From positions 271,569 through 335,568 of the forward strand of contig NW_003314342.1 of NCBI RefSeq assembly GCF_000143415.4: a DNA stretch of 64,000 nucleotides. Direction: 5' to 3'. The DNA comes from Selaginella moellendorffii. Its lineage: Eukaryota > Streptophyta > Lycopodiopsida > Selaginellales > Selaginellaceae. Position numbers and translations under genes: made by a program. Positions 1 to 10,475 of this stretch are shown piece after piece; the first letter of the stretch is position 1, and every line of letters starts with the position of its first letter. The notes beneath the pieces are model-generated. The model was given only the letters and a program-made list of their open reading frames with translations. It was not told the origin of the DNA and searched no databases.

Positions 1-447
1 ATTGCAATTGACTCCAACCATCCTTCCATAGCACAAGGGGGAGTATTATGAGTTTAGCACCAAATGCAACTACACATGTACTAGATAACATCATGTCGCA
101 TCTCCGGTTAAAAAAAGAACCTGTACAACTTCTCGGTCACATGATAATGTGTTATATGCCCACTTAGAATAAGAGAATCATGGTAGACATGGGGAAACAT
201 TAAAGATTGAAGGCCCTATCAGCTATAAATACTCATCAGGATTTGTCCCAGAAAATAAATAAAATCGTCCTCAAGGTGATATTAAGAATGGAAATGCCGA
301 AATGGCAAGTCATCAGTAAATGATACAAGATTCTCAAACCCATTGCAAAGCTTTCAAATGAATAGTTTAATCTTTTGAGCCTCACGAATCTTATCAAGAA
401 AAGGTAAATTCTACTTTGCACATTGTGGACATTGAATGCCCAGCCTT
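1..447 (-). mobile_element. Gypsy retrotransposon fragment (relic F), RNase H/integrase junction
   Basis: The stretch aligns by eye, base for base with scattered changes, to about 54113-54560 inside element E, in the same orientation. Both share the tract around 'gactccaacc', the run 'cccacttagaataagagaat' and the run 'tctcaaacccat'. In element E this part encodes the end of RNase H and the zinc-binding N-terminus of integrase. Here the reading frame is interrupted repeatedly and no LTR is visible; the left side runs out of the window. It is a dead fragment of the same family as elements A, D and E. Confidence 0.8.
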
Positions 448-1280
448 TGCAATTCCTCTTACGCATGGCCAACATCATCACAAACATGGCAAGTGCCCAA
501 AACAACATAAATAAAGCCTTATTCTCCATGATTTGTAGACAAACTAAGAGAAGAGAGAAGTAGTTTGATCTGGGGCTCATATTTATAGTTCAAGGCAGCT
601 ATAGAGTTGTGTTGGGACTCTGTAGTCAAGTTTCATATTTGGGAATTTCTTCTTTTTTCCAGCATTATAGAAAAAAAAAGAAATTCCCAAACATGGAACT
701 CAAAGAGATAAGGACTAACTGATGCCATCCCTATGAGCAGCTCCTGCCTCAGTATATAACAAGCTTACTAGCAGCAAAAAGGTTGTTGTTTTAGGTGCTC
801 ATCACGTTTGTAATGCTTGCCGTGGACGTGGGAGGAATCTCACCTAGAGGATGGCACTGGTATGGATCGTAAGTTTCCTCTCGGGAATTATCTAGCAATT
901 TTGAATGTATAATTCAAACGATGATAAATATGATGAACAAGTTGAGGGAACACACTGTGACCACTATTTCCTTTTTACAGCAGAAATCCAATATGAAATG
1001 CTGCCTTTGGAAAAGCGTATTCGCCATTGACAAATCAAAGCTCTACTTTGTCAGTCTAAAGAGTTTACTGTATTCCAGGAAAACACCAGTAAAAGCAAAT
1101 GAAATGATCGATGAGAGGAATCACTACCACGCAGACGTACCAATTGATGTTAGAGGTAGAGATGATGTGACATGTAATTATGCCTATGTGGCAGTAGTTT
1201 CATGTACATGTACCATCCATATACAGTTGAAATACATAGAAAGTTCTTCCTCCTCGTGCGTGTCTCTTTGCTGCTAACAA
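448..1280. other. Intergenic, no gene recognised
   Basis: Short open frames exist (for example 921-1277 plus) but none resembles a known family or shows a consistent exon structure. A run of A residues lies near 670-680. I see no RNA gene. Confidence 0.5.
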
Positions 1281-2517
1281 TTGAATCTTCTAGAACAAGC
1301 TGTGGACGATCTAGAGCAGCATGCATTGTCGCTTGATGATGACTACGCACAACTCCTCACAGCAGCTTGCATCCAGAAAAGAGATTTGCGTCATGGCGCC
1401 AGGCTCCACATGCTCATCCTTCACCACCAATCCAACAGGTACCTCGCAAATCTTCTCATCCAGCTCTAAGGAAGGTGCGAGCGCGGGGATCGAGCATGGC
1501 AGGTGTTTATCAGCCATCCATATTGTTGCATGGGTCTCTATTCACACGGCTCATGAAAACCGTGGAAACTTGGAGGAGTGCCAAGCATTGTTTGATCAGG
1601 TTCTAGAATGGGATGTAGTTTGCTGGAACTCGCTACTTACAGCATATGCCCATAACGGGCATATGGATCAAGCAAGCCAGATCTTTGATGGAATGCTTAG
1701 TTTCTTGGACTGTTATGATTAATGGGTATTCCAGAAAAGGTCTGTTAACAACGCGCTAAATTTGTTCATGAGAATCCCCGAAACCAAGGAGCTGGGATGA
1801 ATTGTTCTTGTCACCCAGCTTGGGCATATTGAAAAAGCCAAGGAGCTTTTCAGTAAAATGCCACACCACGACTTAAGCTCGTGGAACGCAATGCTAGCAG
1901 CAACACAGCCTGAAAGAAGCAAGGTCTCTGTTTGATGGCATGCCACAGAGGAACGTTGCATCGTGGTTGACAATGATCACCGCACTGGCCGAGAGAAACC
2001 AGCTCGAAGAAGCTCGCATTCTCTTCCATCGAGCTCCTTATCACGACGACGTGGTTTGGACTGCCATGATCTTGGCCTACTCCAACCATGGCCACCTCGA
2101 AGAAGCTAGGAAGATGTTTGCACGGATGCCACAGCATGCGATGTTTTCTGGCAGCAGGGTGAGGCGAGAAACGAGATAAGTTTCCAGGGAATTTTCCTGA
2201 CTTGCAATAAGCTCCATGTGGCACTCGACTACTTTCGATCTATGGTGGCGGAGTACAGTATTTCTCCAAATGTGATTCACTTCCAGGTGATGGCAGATGT
2301 GCTGGGACGAGCCGGGCTGGTTGCCGAGGCTGAAGGTCTGCTGCTGGTGATGCCCTTCCAGCCGCATTTCCTCACGTGGAAGAGCTTGATCAGTGCTTGC
2401 AAAGTTCATGGTAGCGGCAAGAACATCGATGTTGCAGCTCGTGCCGCAGAGAAACTCTTGGAGATGAAACCAGGGGACTCTGGCGCTTTAAGTGCTCATG
2501 TCAGCTGCGTCACATGA
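1281..2517 (+). pseudogene. PLS-type pentatricopeptide repeat (PPR) pseudogene
   Basis: PPR proteins are organelle RNA-binding helical-repeat proteins. PPR motifs are legible in three different forward frames: an N-terminal part at 1281-1469 (LLTAACIQKRDL, GARLHMLI), a repeat near 1560-1700 (WNSLLTAYAHNGHMDQA, IFDGM), two more at 1940-2140 (WLTMITALAERNQLEEA and WTAMILAYSNHGHLEEA) and the E-motif-like end at 2218-2490 (GRAGLVAEAEGLLLVMP, WKSLISACKVHG, KLLEMKPGDSGA). The frame shifts between blocks with no convincing GT-AG introns, and there are stops, so the gene is broken by indels. No DYW domain follows; the frame ends about 20 codons after the E motif. Spacing of the legible repeats suggests it was once a typical intronless plant PPR gene. 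Confidence 0.8.
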
Positions 2518-2987
2518 GTCCATTTTAATTAATAGAATAACAGAAAGTAATTATAAGTAAATTAAATAAGAAAAACAATTTTAATGAATAAATCTTGATA
2601 ATTATTGATATCACTTCAGATTGCTCTAGAATGCCCAAGAGATTGTCAAGAGCCTGCCAGTGAGAAAAGACGAACCCACAAGAGAACACATTGCTGCAGA
2701 AGGTTTCTATAATGCTCATCAAGGAAGAGCTTGTATGGTGGGATGTAGAACTGCTATAGATGCATTAAGCATGACAATCTCATCCAGATCCAATATCCAA
2801 AAAAGGCTCTGAAACCACACTCTCAAATTTCAGCAAACTATTCCATGGACGTGCAGCAAGCAAGGGTATGATCAACAAGTGCAATGTGTCCTTTCACTGT
2901 GTGGAAGTATTCCAGTAGATTTGTAATGAACAGTAGTCTTCTGTGTCTGGGAAAACTGCAACAAGACAATTACAGTGACTATTCTAG
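2518..2987. other. AT-rich intergenic spacer
   Basis: Spacer between the PPR pseudogene and the 3' end of the minus-strand CR-like gene. It should contain the 3' UTR and poly(A) signal of that gene. No other feature seen. Confidence 0.4.
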
Positions 2988-5900
2988 TCACTTTAGAGTT
3001 AAGTCATTAATGTTCAAGATCCCGAACATGTCCTGCAGCAATGGGTCCTGCACTTCCCAAACCTGCTTAATGGCCTGGTACCTCTTGGCACCATCTTCTG
3101 GAATGATCTTAACGATCTTTTGTGGCCGCACCTGAACATTCTTTATATCCTCTAAGATCTTCAGAAAGTCAGCATCCAATGACAAGCAGTCCAACCCCCT
3201 AGTTTTGACTATGATCTGATTTTTTATGTCTGCTGTCATCCATTCTTTCCAACGCTGAATCACTACCTCCTTCCCTCCCTGAGACTGCACCACAAAACAA
3301 AGTAAGAAAAAGATGATACAACGCCAAGAGAACCTGTTCTTGTTGAGCTGGATTCTTCCCTTTATGCTGCACCACACAGAAAGAATCAGAAAAGATATGA
3401 AGGTCCCTATACAAACCTGTTCTGGATTTATTGGAGTTTCAAGAACAGCTATCCACTCAGGGCCCAACTCTCTCTCAGACTGCACCAGAATACAAGAGTA
3501 AAGAAACAGATGATACAACACCAAGAGAACCTGTTCTTGTTGAGCTAAATTCTTCCCTTCATACTGCACCACACAGAAATAATCAGAAAAAATACAAAAG
3601 TGGATTTACTCGATTTGCAAGAACCTGTTCTTGTTCAGGTGTCAACTGAGAGCCCGACTCTCTCTCAGACTGCACCACAATACAAGAGTCACACAACGCC
3701 AAGAGAGCCTGTTCCTGAGCTGCCCCTTCATTCCGCCTACTCATTGGGCATCCACCCTGCGATACAGAAAGAATCAGAAAAGAGATGATACAAAAGTACC
3801 TACACAAACCTGATTCTCCCGTTCTAGCCTCTTCCGAATTTCATGCACCTTAGACCCCAGCTGCTGCACTGCCTTCTGAGCCTCCTTAGATAAACTAACT
3901 GCTTTCCAAACGCGCTCCGGTGCCACCATATCCACTTTGTTCGCATTCCCAGAACCAGAATTGAGGTCCATATGTAAACTCAGATATGGTGACTCGTCCA
4001 AACATCCGAGGCCTGAAAACTGTGGAGAGTTTTTGGCGAGAGCAATCAGCCCGGACGATCTCTTCATATCTTTTGCCTGAATGAAGAGCGCGCTCAACTT
4101 CAGCCTGTCCTTCATATCTCCCAAATGAATGGGCACTAAGATGTCCACACCCCATGCACCACGGTAGCATACTATCCCACAACGCCTTTTAAAGGCCTCA
4201 ACGAGATCAGACAAGTCTGTCTTGTCTTTGTAGATCCTACGGAAGCAGTTGATACTTATCTTGCCTTGTGCGACAGCTCGCACCTTTTCCTGGTGAGGCA
4301 TCTTCTCCTGCTGTGCCAGCTCGCTGAGTGGCATTTTCACCAGTTGAGAGAAAAACTCGTCCACTGTACACCAAGATCGTTTTTCTCCAGTCATTTCCCG
4401 TGCCTTGTCTACTGCCTCCAAGAGTATGATCCTTAAAAGTAGCTCCCCCTGTTCACCTTTGTCTACGATGCCCGCGGACAACAATGCTTGGAGAGGCTCA
4501 AACAGAAGCCTGTAGCCATCTGGTGTCTCCTTGAACTGTTGGATACACACCAATGCAGCTTCAGAAAGAAGCGGCTCAGCCACCCACGTAGCAAACAACC
4601 GAGCTCGGCCACTTGTCACGTACAATGCAGTCAGCATATGACTCGCAATCAGATCCTCCACAAGTTTGGACGATGGATCTATGAAAATCCCGTATCTGAC
4701 TCCCAACATGGCAATGCGCGCATGCTCGCTGTACCGAGTGATATCTCTAGTCGTAACCAAGGTAAGCTTATACTGCGCAATCCCAAATACCGTTTGAAAC
4801 GCCTCTGCTTTATCTGCATCTGTAGCACTCTCAAGCCATCGGTGAGGATCCTGGCAGGATTCAGACGCATCCATAGCAGGATCCGTGGCGAGGTTGCTCA
4901 GGTAGAGAGACCACCAAAGTGGTCGGCCATACTTGAGCATCCACTCGTTACTAACCACCTCCTCAAAACAATTCCCCTGTGTAGACGTAGCTGGCAGGCG
5001 TGTGCTGTTTTCCCCGATATCTCCCTTAAAGAAGGCAACCAAAGGAGACGGAAGAAAGCAGCGATTCCGACTCCACGCAGAAGGATCACACCACTCGGGT
5101 TCTAAGAAACTGGTGACCCTGGATGTAGTGTCTATGAACAGAGTTAAACATGTTCCACCTAACACTCGTGTAGATCTTTGAAGCGGGATGTACACGTTTT
5201 CTTCCCGTCCATCTTTGGAAGGTAACAGCGACCGGGCTTCATCGAAGACGAACAGCAGCTTCAACGGTTGGCCTGTCGTCTCCGTACCAATTTCCAAAGC
5301 AGGGACCTCACGAATATACCTGTTGAAGACTTGAGTGGCTTTAGTCTCCCATGTCGTCCATAGTTCCATCTGAGTACTGGCCTTTATCTTCTGGAGAGAC
5401 TGAAGTTCCTGTTCAAGTTTTTCGATCCGATTCTCCACTCCCGGCCAAAAGTCTTTTCCACCATCTACCGTCATCATGTTTGCAAACACCTGCGGCGTCC
5501 ACGGCTCCTCTTTCCCTAGTCCCTCACCCAGCTCCTCAATGCATGCGATCCAATAAGCAAGACAGTAGGTCATGCATGCGAGATGGCCTGCGTAATCTCC
5601 ATTTCCCAGTGCCTGCCTGACACGGCCGAGGAAAGCATTTCTGAAATATGACGGCTGAGGATAACAGGAGCCAGAACCCAGCGACAAGTAAATGACCCAC
5701 ACCTGTTTCCGATGTAACTCTCGAACCACCCTCGACTTACCCCAGCCGCTGGACTGGAAGAGACCAACGACACGTGAAAAATCAGTCTCCTCTTTGATCT
5801 TGTTCAGGGCGTCGTAAAGCGAGTCTACTCCACTGCCCTCATACTCCATGTCAAATGCTCGACCTGTAGCAGCAGCAAACATAAACCTTCATGCAAACTG

Positions 5901-6442
5901 ACGCACTTACTTGCTGCCGTCGTTAACTTTATGCCATGTTGTGGACGGAATTCCTTGTACTGCTGCTGCTCCTCCGGTGTCAGCTTGTACCAGCAAGCTC
6001 TATAGATTCCATCAAGCCATTCCTCGCCCTTCACCTTGTTGTGGATACACTCCCAAGATTCGAAAAGAAGCGCTGGGTACTTCTCCAGCACCATTCTCAC
6101 TTTTGATTCCCGCGCCTTGTTGTCTACTTGTTGCAGCGCCATTTCAAGTACATACCGTGGGCCGATGCCTTTGTGTTTCTCTTGCTGCTCTGGCGACAAC
6201 TTGTCCCAACTCTCAAGCAGCAGATCCAGATACCTCTGCTTCCACTCAGGATCGAAACCTTCAAAATCATCGAACAGGTCCTCCGGGCATTCACGATAGC
6301 TCATCTCGATCGATCGCACCATCTCTTGTGCAGATTCCAGCTGCTCCAATGCCTTGCAGCTCTCTTCTTGCCGTCTCCTCCTTCGGGCTTCTACCGAATC
6401 CTCTCCCCAATCCTCCCGCTGCCTCTTACCTCTATCGGCCAT
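2988..6442 (-). CDS. P-loop NTPase plus restriction-endonuclease-like (Crinkler/CR-type) protein
   Basis: Predicted minus-strand exons: 6442-5911, 5863-3810, 3756-3709, 3669-3625, 3563-3531, 3479-3417, 3366-3334 and 3284-2988. All introns are 39-61 bp and the joined frame stays open for about 1034 residues. The N-terminus (about 1-177) is charged and contains two similar segments (KLSPEQQEKHK and KLTPEEQQQYK). Around residues 211-222 is a Walker A motif (GLFQSSGWGKSR), and near 380-388 a Walker B strand (LLFVFDEAR). At about 749-775 the pattern GVDILVPI followed by ALFIQAK fits the D...(E/Q)xK core of restriction-endonuclease-like nucleases. NTPase followed by this nuclease type is the architecture described for Crinkler/CR effectors of fungi and oomycetes and for homologues in free-living eukaryotes. 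In other organisms such proteins are host-directed effectors or conflict nucleases; here the role is unknown. No signal peptide is seen. The start is the first ATG of a long open exon. The intron at 5864-5910 is phase 1, and the downstream introns are all phase 0. Domain naming is from motifs only. Confidence 0.72.
3285..3809 (-). repeat. Tandem array of micro-exon/intron cassettes inside the CR-like gene
   Basis: Reading on the minus strand, a unit of intron-exon-intron-exon recurs about three times: 3809-3670, 3669-3480 and 3479-3285. One intron type starts gttctcttgg (introns 3708-3670, 3530-3480, 3333-3285; the first has gc instead of gt). The other carries 'ttttctgatt' and ends gtg(g)tgcag-like (introns 3809-3757, 3624-3564, 3416-3367). 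The exons of 33-63 bp encode two recurring peptides, one like YEGKNLAQQEQ and HKGKNPAQQEQ, the other starting SERE. Every exon length is a multiple of 3, so added cassettes keep the frame. Confidence 0.8.
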
Positions 6443-6597
6443 GAGCCGCCTCCGAGTTAGGGCTAGGGCGAAAACCTTGAATAAGAATAAGAGAGAAGAA
6501 TCTTATAGAGTGGATAAAATAATGTACGGATTCATTTATTTAAATATAATTTTTGTACGTAAAGGTATAATATATGATTTACTGCGTATAAACTAAC

Positions 6598-7617
6598 GAG
6601 CTCGTGGAGACGGTCCGGAGAAATCTTCTCATGGCAGACTGGAATGATCCCGACCACGTCGAGTCTCTCTTGAATCCGAAGCAGTGGAAGCTCAAGAATA
6701 CTACGCTGAGAAACGTCCGGCTGTCTTGCTGCGTTGCGGGCCACATCAAAGTCCGGAATGCTAATCAAGATATCCAAGAAACGATGGAGATGCTTGTTCA
6801 GGACGGCATGGATCCAACCTCGGACCAGTATGGATTCATAAAGGGCTCTCTTCTGCTTGGAGGAAACTGCTTCAGGTACTAAAGTTTTATCTTTTTCCTT
6901 TTAACTGGTTCCATTACTTCGTTTGCAGGTGTGGAGAATGGTGTAGACTTCCGATCTTAACACCTTGTCGTCACTTCTTGTGCTTGTCGTGCGTATCGTT
7001 GGATTGTGAACGATGCATTTTACCGGAATGTGGAAAACCGTACCAAATGCAGACACCGAAAGCTCGTCCAGAGAATCCAAATCCGCAATGGCCAGTTCCA
7101 CAAGATCTTATTGAGCTACAACCATCCTATATCCAAGTAAGCGAATGGTCACCCAAAGGTAGCTGGCTCACAGTTTTCGGTTGTGCAGGAAGACTGGCAT
7201 TCTCAATGGCAAGCAACTTCAAGCAGTAAAGCCTCTTATCTTGTTGAAAGGCTGAGAGGCCTGCAACAGGAAAACGGGAAACTGCCTGAAAAGGCCATCG
7301 TGTTTTCCCAGTTTTTGGAGCATATAAGTGCAATTGAACTGCAAGTAAAGAGCTGTCGCAAGTTTGGCTTATGATCTTACTTTCGTGTTCTTCGCAGCTC
7401 ACCAAAGGAGGGGTAGAGCATGCAGGAATGTACAGTCCCATGCCTGCTGCAAGCAAGGTAGAAAGCCTTTCTTTTTCTCACGTTTGCTTATTGTGAAGCT
7501 GGATGCTATCAGATGAAATCCTTGAGAACGTTCCAAGAGAACCCCAAATGTGTCGTCCTTTTGATGGATAACAGCTCTGCTCTTGGACTGGGCTTAAGTT
7601 TAGTCACCCATGTTTCG
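6598..7617 (+). pseudogene. Fragment of an F-box/SNF2-type helicase gene (At3g54460-like)
   Basis: Exons at about 6602-6875, 6929-7136, 7189-7342, 7398-7459 and 7513-7610 join into a conserved stretch: the end of a SNF2 N-terminal lobe region (LLNPKQWK, NVRLSCCVAGHIK), a RING-like cysteine cluster (CGEWCRLPILTPCRHFLC, then CERCILPECG), a PENPNPQWPVPQDLIELQP stretch and the start of the C-terminal helicase lobe (KAIVFSQFLEHI, ALGLGLSLVTHV). I recognise this order from the plant F-box/SNF2 ATPase exemplified by Arabidopsis At3g54460. Everything upstream (F-box, Walker A) is absent, and the frame ends right after the VTHV motif, before the Q/RxxR helicase motif. Introns are intact, so it is a DNA-level fragment, not a retrocopy. 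It cannot make a working ATPase. Confidence 0.75.
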
Positions 7618-8406
7618 TCTAGAATACATCATTACAAACAAAGAATTGCCTTATCAATTGGTGAGGTACATAAAGAAAGGCTAAGTGGCATCTTCCAGCT
7701 CCTCTATAGTGGCCATGCTCATCTTTGTCATGGCTGATAGAGCTACTGCCGCTGGGGGCTCGGGAGGATCCTGCGGTGGATCTAGAGCCTGTGACTCCAG
7801 ACTGCTGATGGCGCCTATTCCCACAGGGATTGCTGTGGCAATTGAGTGGGAGATCTCTGAGTGGGAGATTTGAGAGCTGCAACTTCACTTACCATTTACT
7901 TGAGTGCATTCTCTCCTTAGGGCTACGCCCTTTCCCTAAAGCAGCGGCAGAGATCCTCGATGCTGGGAGCAATGGTGGTGATTTCTGTGGGAAAATTTTA
8001 AATTCAAAAGATCTTTAAAAAAATCACAATTTCAGGAAAAACATAGGCTAGTCAACAAACTTTTTCACTTGACAAGACAAAAAACAAGCACAGTCATGGT
8101 CAACACATTGCATGTGACACGTGTCACTATGCCTTCCTCTCTCACCCCACACAGTTTGGCCACCTCCCATTGGCCAAGAGCAAACATTAGCATGATAATT
8201 CGTTAAGATGTGGTTAAATAAATAACCCTTTTACAGTTACCCCTCATTGAACAGCAGCAATTGGCTAGATCTGGTGGCCCAGAAAGTTTGGCACTATTAT
8301 GATAGATTTTTAGAAAAAACTACTCACAAAATTTTAAAAGCCGCTCATTACCAAAAAGTCTAAACTTATCATAAGTCCGTTTATTTATGGCCCAATATCC
8401 ATCCAT
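7618..8406. other. Intergenic, no gene recognised
   Basis: After the helicase fragment there are short direct repeats (gagtgggagat twice, near 7845-7870) and AT-rich sequence with no coding signal that I can support. Confidence 0.4.
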
Positions 8407-10475
8407 TTATGGCCTAATTTTTTGTCCATTGATGGCCCTAACATCGTCCATTTGTTGCCGTGAGGAGTGAGGGTGGCGTGGGACAATGACATTCTTACAA
8501 GCAAGCCCAGAGATATTAGAGTGTTTGCTTGGCATCAGAGATTCCAGGACTTCATTCTTTCTCTTATTTTTTTTTCTCATTGCTTCCTCTTCTTTCTCCC
8601 TTTTTTTCTTCAAGGCTTCCAATTTTTTCTTTTCTATTGCTTTAGCTTTTCTGGCTGCTGCTTCTTCCCTCGCCTTTTTTCTTGATGGCTGCTGCTTCTT
8701 TCTTTTTTATTGTTGCTTCTTCTCTTTCCTTTTTCCTTGCAGCCCTTTTAATTGCTTCCAATTTTTTTTGCTTCTCATGTGCTTCTTTGTGGCAATTGCT
8801 TCAACAACACTAGTGAATTCTAGACTTGTTAAAACAGTTCTAGCACTAGCTTGCAACACTAGTCCAAGTCGAAGACGACTTTGCACCCCTGAAAATAATT
8901 TTGCAAGTAGGTATGCCACTTTATTGTTTTTTGATTGCCATCCAGGCACATCCACGTATTCCTCACACTACTCAACTCAATGCTCTAGCAAAGCTCTTGG
9001 AAAACAAAGTTGTAAGTGAATGAGAATTGAGAAGTGCTTTTTACCTAGCTGCTCAAGTTGTGTAGGAAGTTTAGGATGCTCAAGCTAATCACGATCACTA
9101 CTTGCTTGTTGCTTAGGCTGCACTAGATCTTGCTCAAGTTCTAGTTCATAATTGAGGTGGCTGCTGATCTCTTGGTCTCCCAGCTCCAAAGTGTTTTTGA
9201 AGTCTGCTTCAAAGTTGTCAAGAGATATCACATGGAGTGTACTTGGACCAAAGTGAGTGTCCATAGCATTCTTATTCAACAGCCATAAACCACTTGCTCT
9301 AAAACTAGACTAAATATTTGCAGGTGTCAAAGCCATAGCCATGGGTTTACTGGATAACCGTGTGAGATCTTGATGATTGACTTCGTGTCCTAGATGTCCA
9401 AGAGTGTGTTCATCCATGCACTACCTGAAGTAACGCTTCTATAGCCCAAAACATGCAATGTCTAACAGCTGCATGCAATGAGAAGTATGTGCTACAAGAA
9501 GAATCACATCTACACCTAACATTCTCGCTGTGTCAAGTGCAACCTTTATGACATGGGATCCGTGGCTATCAACAATGAGAGCATGGCGGTTTATAGGCAA
9601 GCATCCACTAGGTACTAATTTCACAAAATGTTCAAGCCACTATGGCCACAAGTTGTTTGTCATCCAGGCTTTCTTGCTGATGGCAAATGCAACTCCAACT
9701 TCACAATCTGTGATCCAATTTTGCTCCACTCACCTTTGAAGATATAAAAGCCAAGTATTCATCCATCTACTGCATTTATGGCCACTAGAACAGTCATGTG
9801 CTTTATGTTGTTTGGGACGATTCGGTAATAGGATCTTGCACTTCGGGCAGCCAACACTTTGACACCTCCAAAACGATTAACCCGAACGCCAATTTCATTA
9901 GCATTCCAAATGTGATCTACCTCATAGTTCTTTCCAGTGTAAATTGCTTCCAAGTTTTTGTAGAATTGTGCCACAACTACTTGATTCAAGGACTTTACTT
10001 GTTGCAGCTCCAAGGCCTCAATGACTTTGCTACTGATCTCTGGGTGTCTTTTCATAAAACCTCTGCACCATTTTCGACTTGGTCTTCCTTCTATCCAGGT
10101 AGTTACTTTGCCAGTAACTAACAACTTTGCTGCATCTTTTAGCTGATTGAAAGTGAGTGGATAACTGATTTCAGCTTAAGCTTTCACTAGAGATGCAAGA
10201 GACTCTTCTTCCGATGATGTAAGAATGGTGGGAGAACCTGGTCGTCTTGTGCTACGTCCCCTTAACTGATCTCACAAAGTCATTTGAGGTACGTTGAATT
10301 CTTGAGCAGCTTTTCTTTTAGACATGCCATACTCTTCCACTTCATGCATAGCCTTCTTTATTGATTCTTCATTCCATGTTCTAGTCATATGCTTCTGGCT
10401 ACGTGCTTTGGCTGGAGGCTGACTTACAAGACATAGAGAAATAGTAGAGAAGTCAGACATTTCTTTTTCTTTCAA
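8407..10475 (-). pseudogene. Degenerate pogo/Tigger-like DNA transposase
   Basis: Minus-strand pieces in different frames line up in the order expected of a pogo-superfamily (Tc1/mariner-related) transposase. Near 10390-10270 is a psq-type helix-turn-helix (WNEESIKKAMHEVEEYGMSK). Near 10100-10030 is a CENP-B-like DNA-binding part (KWCRGFMKRHPEIS). At 9900-9760 the first catalytic block reads WNANEIGV where NxDExG is usual. At 9570-9450 the second and third blocks read ALIVDSHGSHV and AHTSHCMQLLD. A tail near 9280-9230 (NKNAMDTHFGPSTLH) and a lysine-rich coiled end at 8620-8500 follow. Frameshifts and stops separate the pieces and the first catalytic Asp is Asn, so it is dead. I could not define terminal inverted repeats or a TA duplication. 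Confidence 0.72.

Noticed and set aside
921-1277. 118-codon open frame upstream of the PPR pseudogene
   Set aside because: Low-complexity ends, no motif, no neighbouring exon structure.
4488-5105. 205-codon plus-strand open frame inside the CR-like gene
   Set aside because: Opposite strand of a well-supported exon; no recognisable domain.
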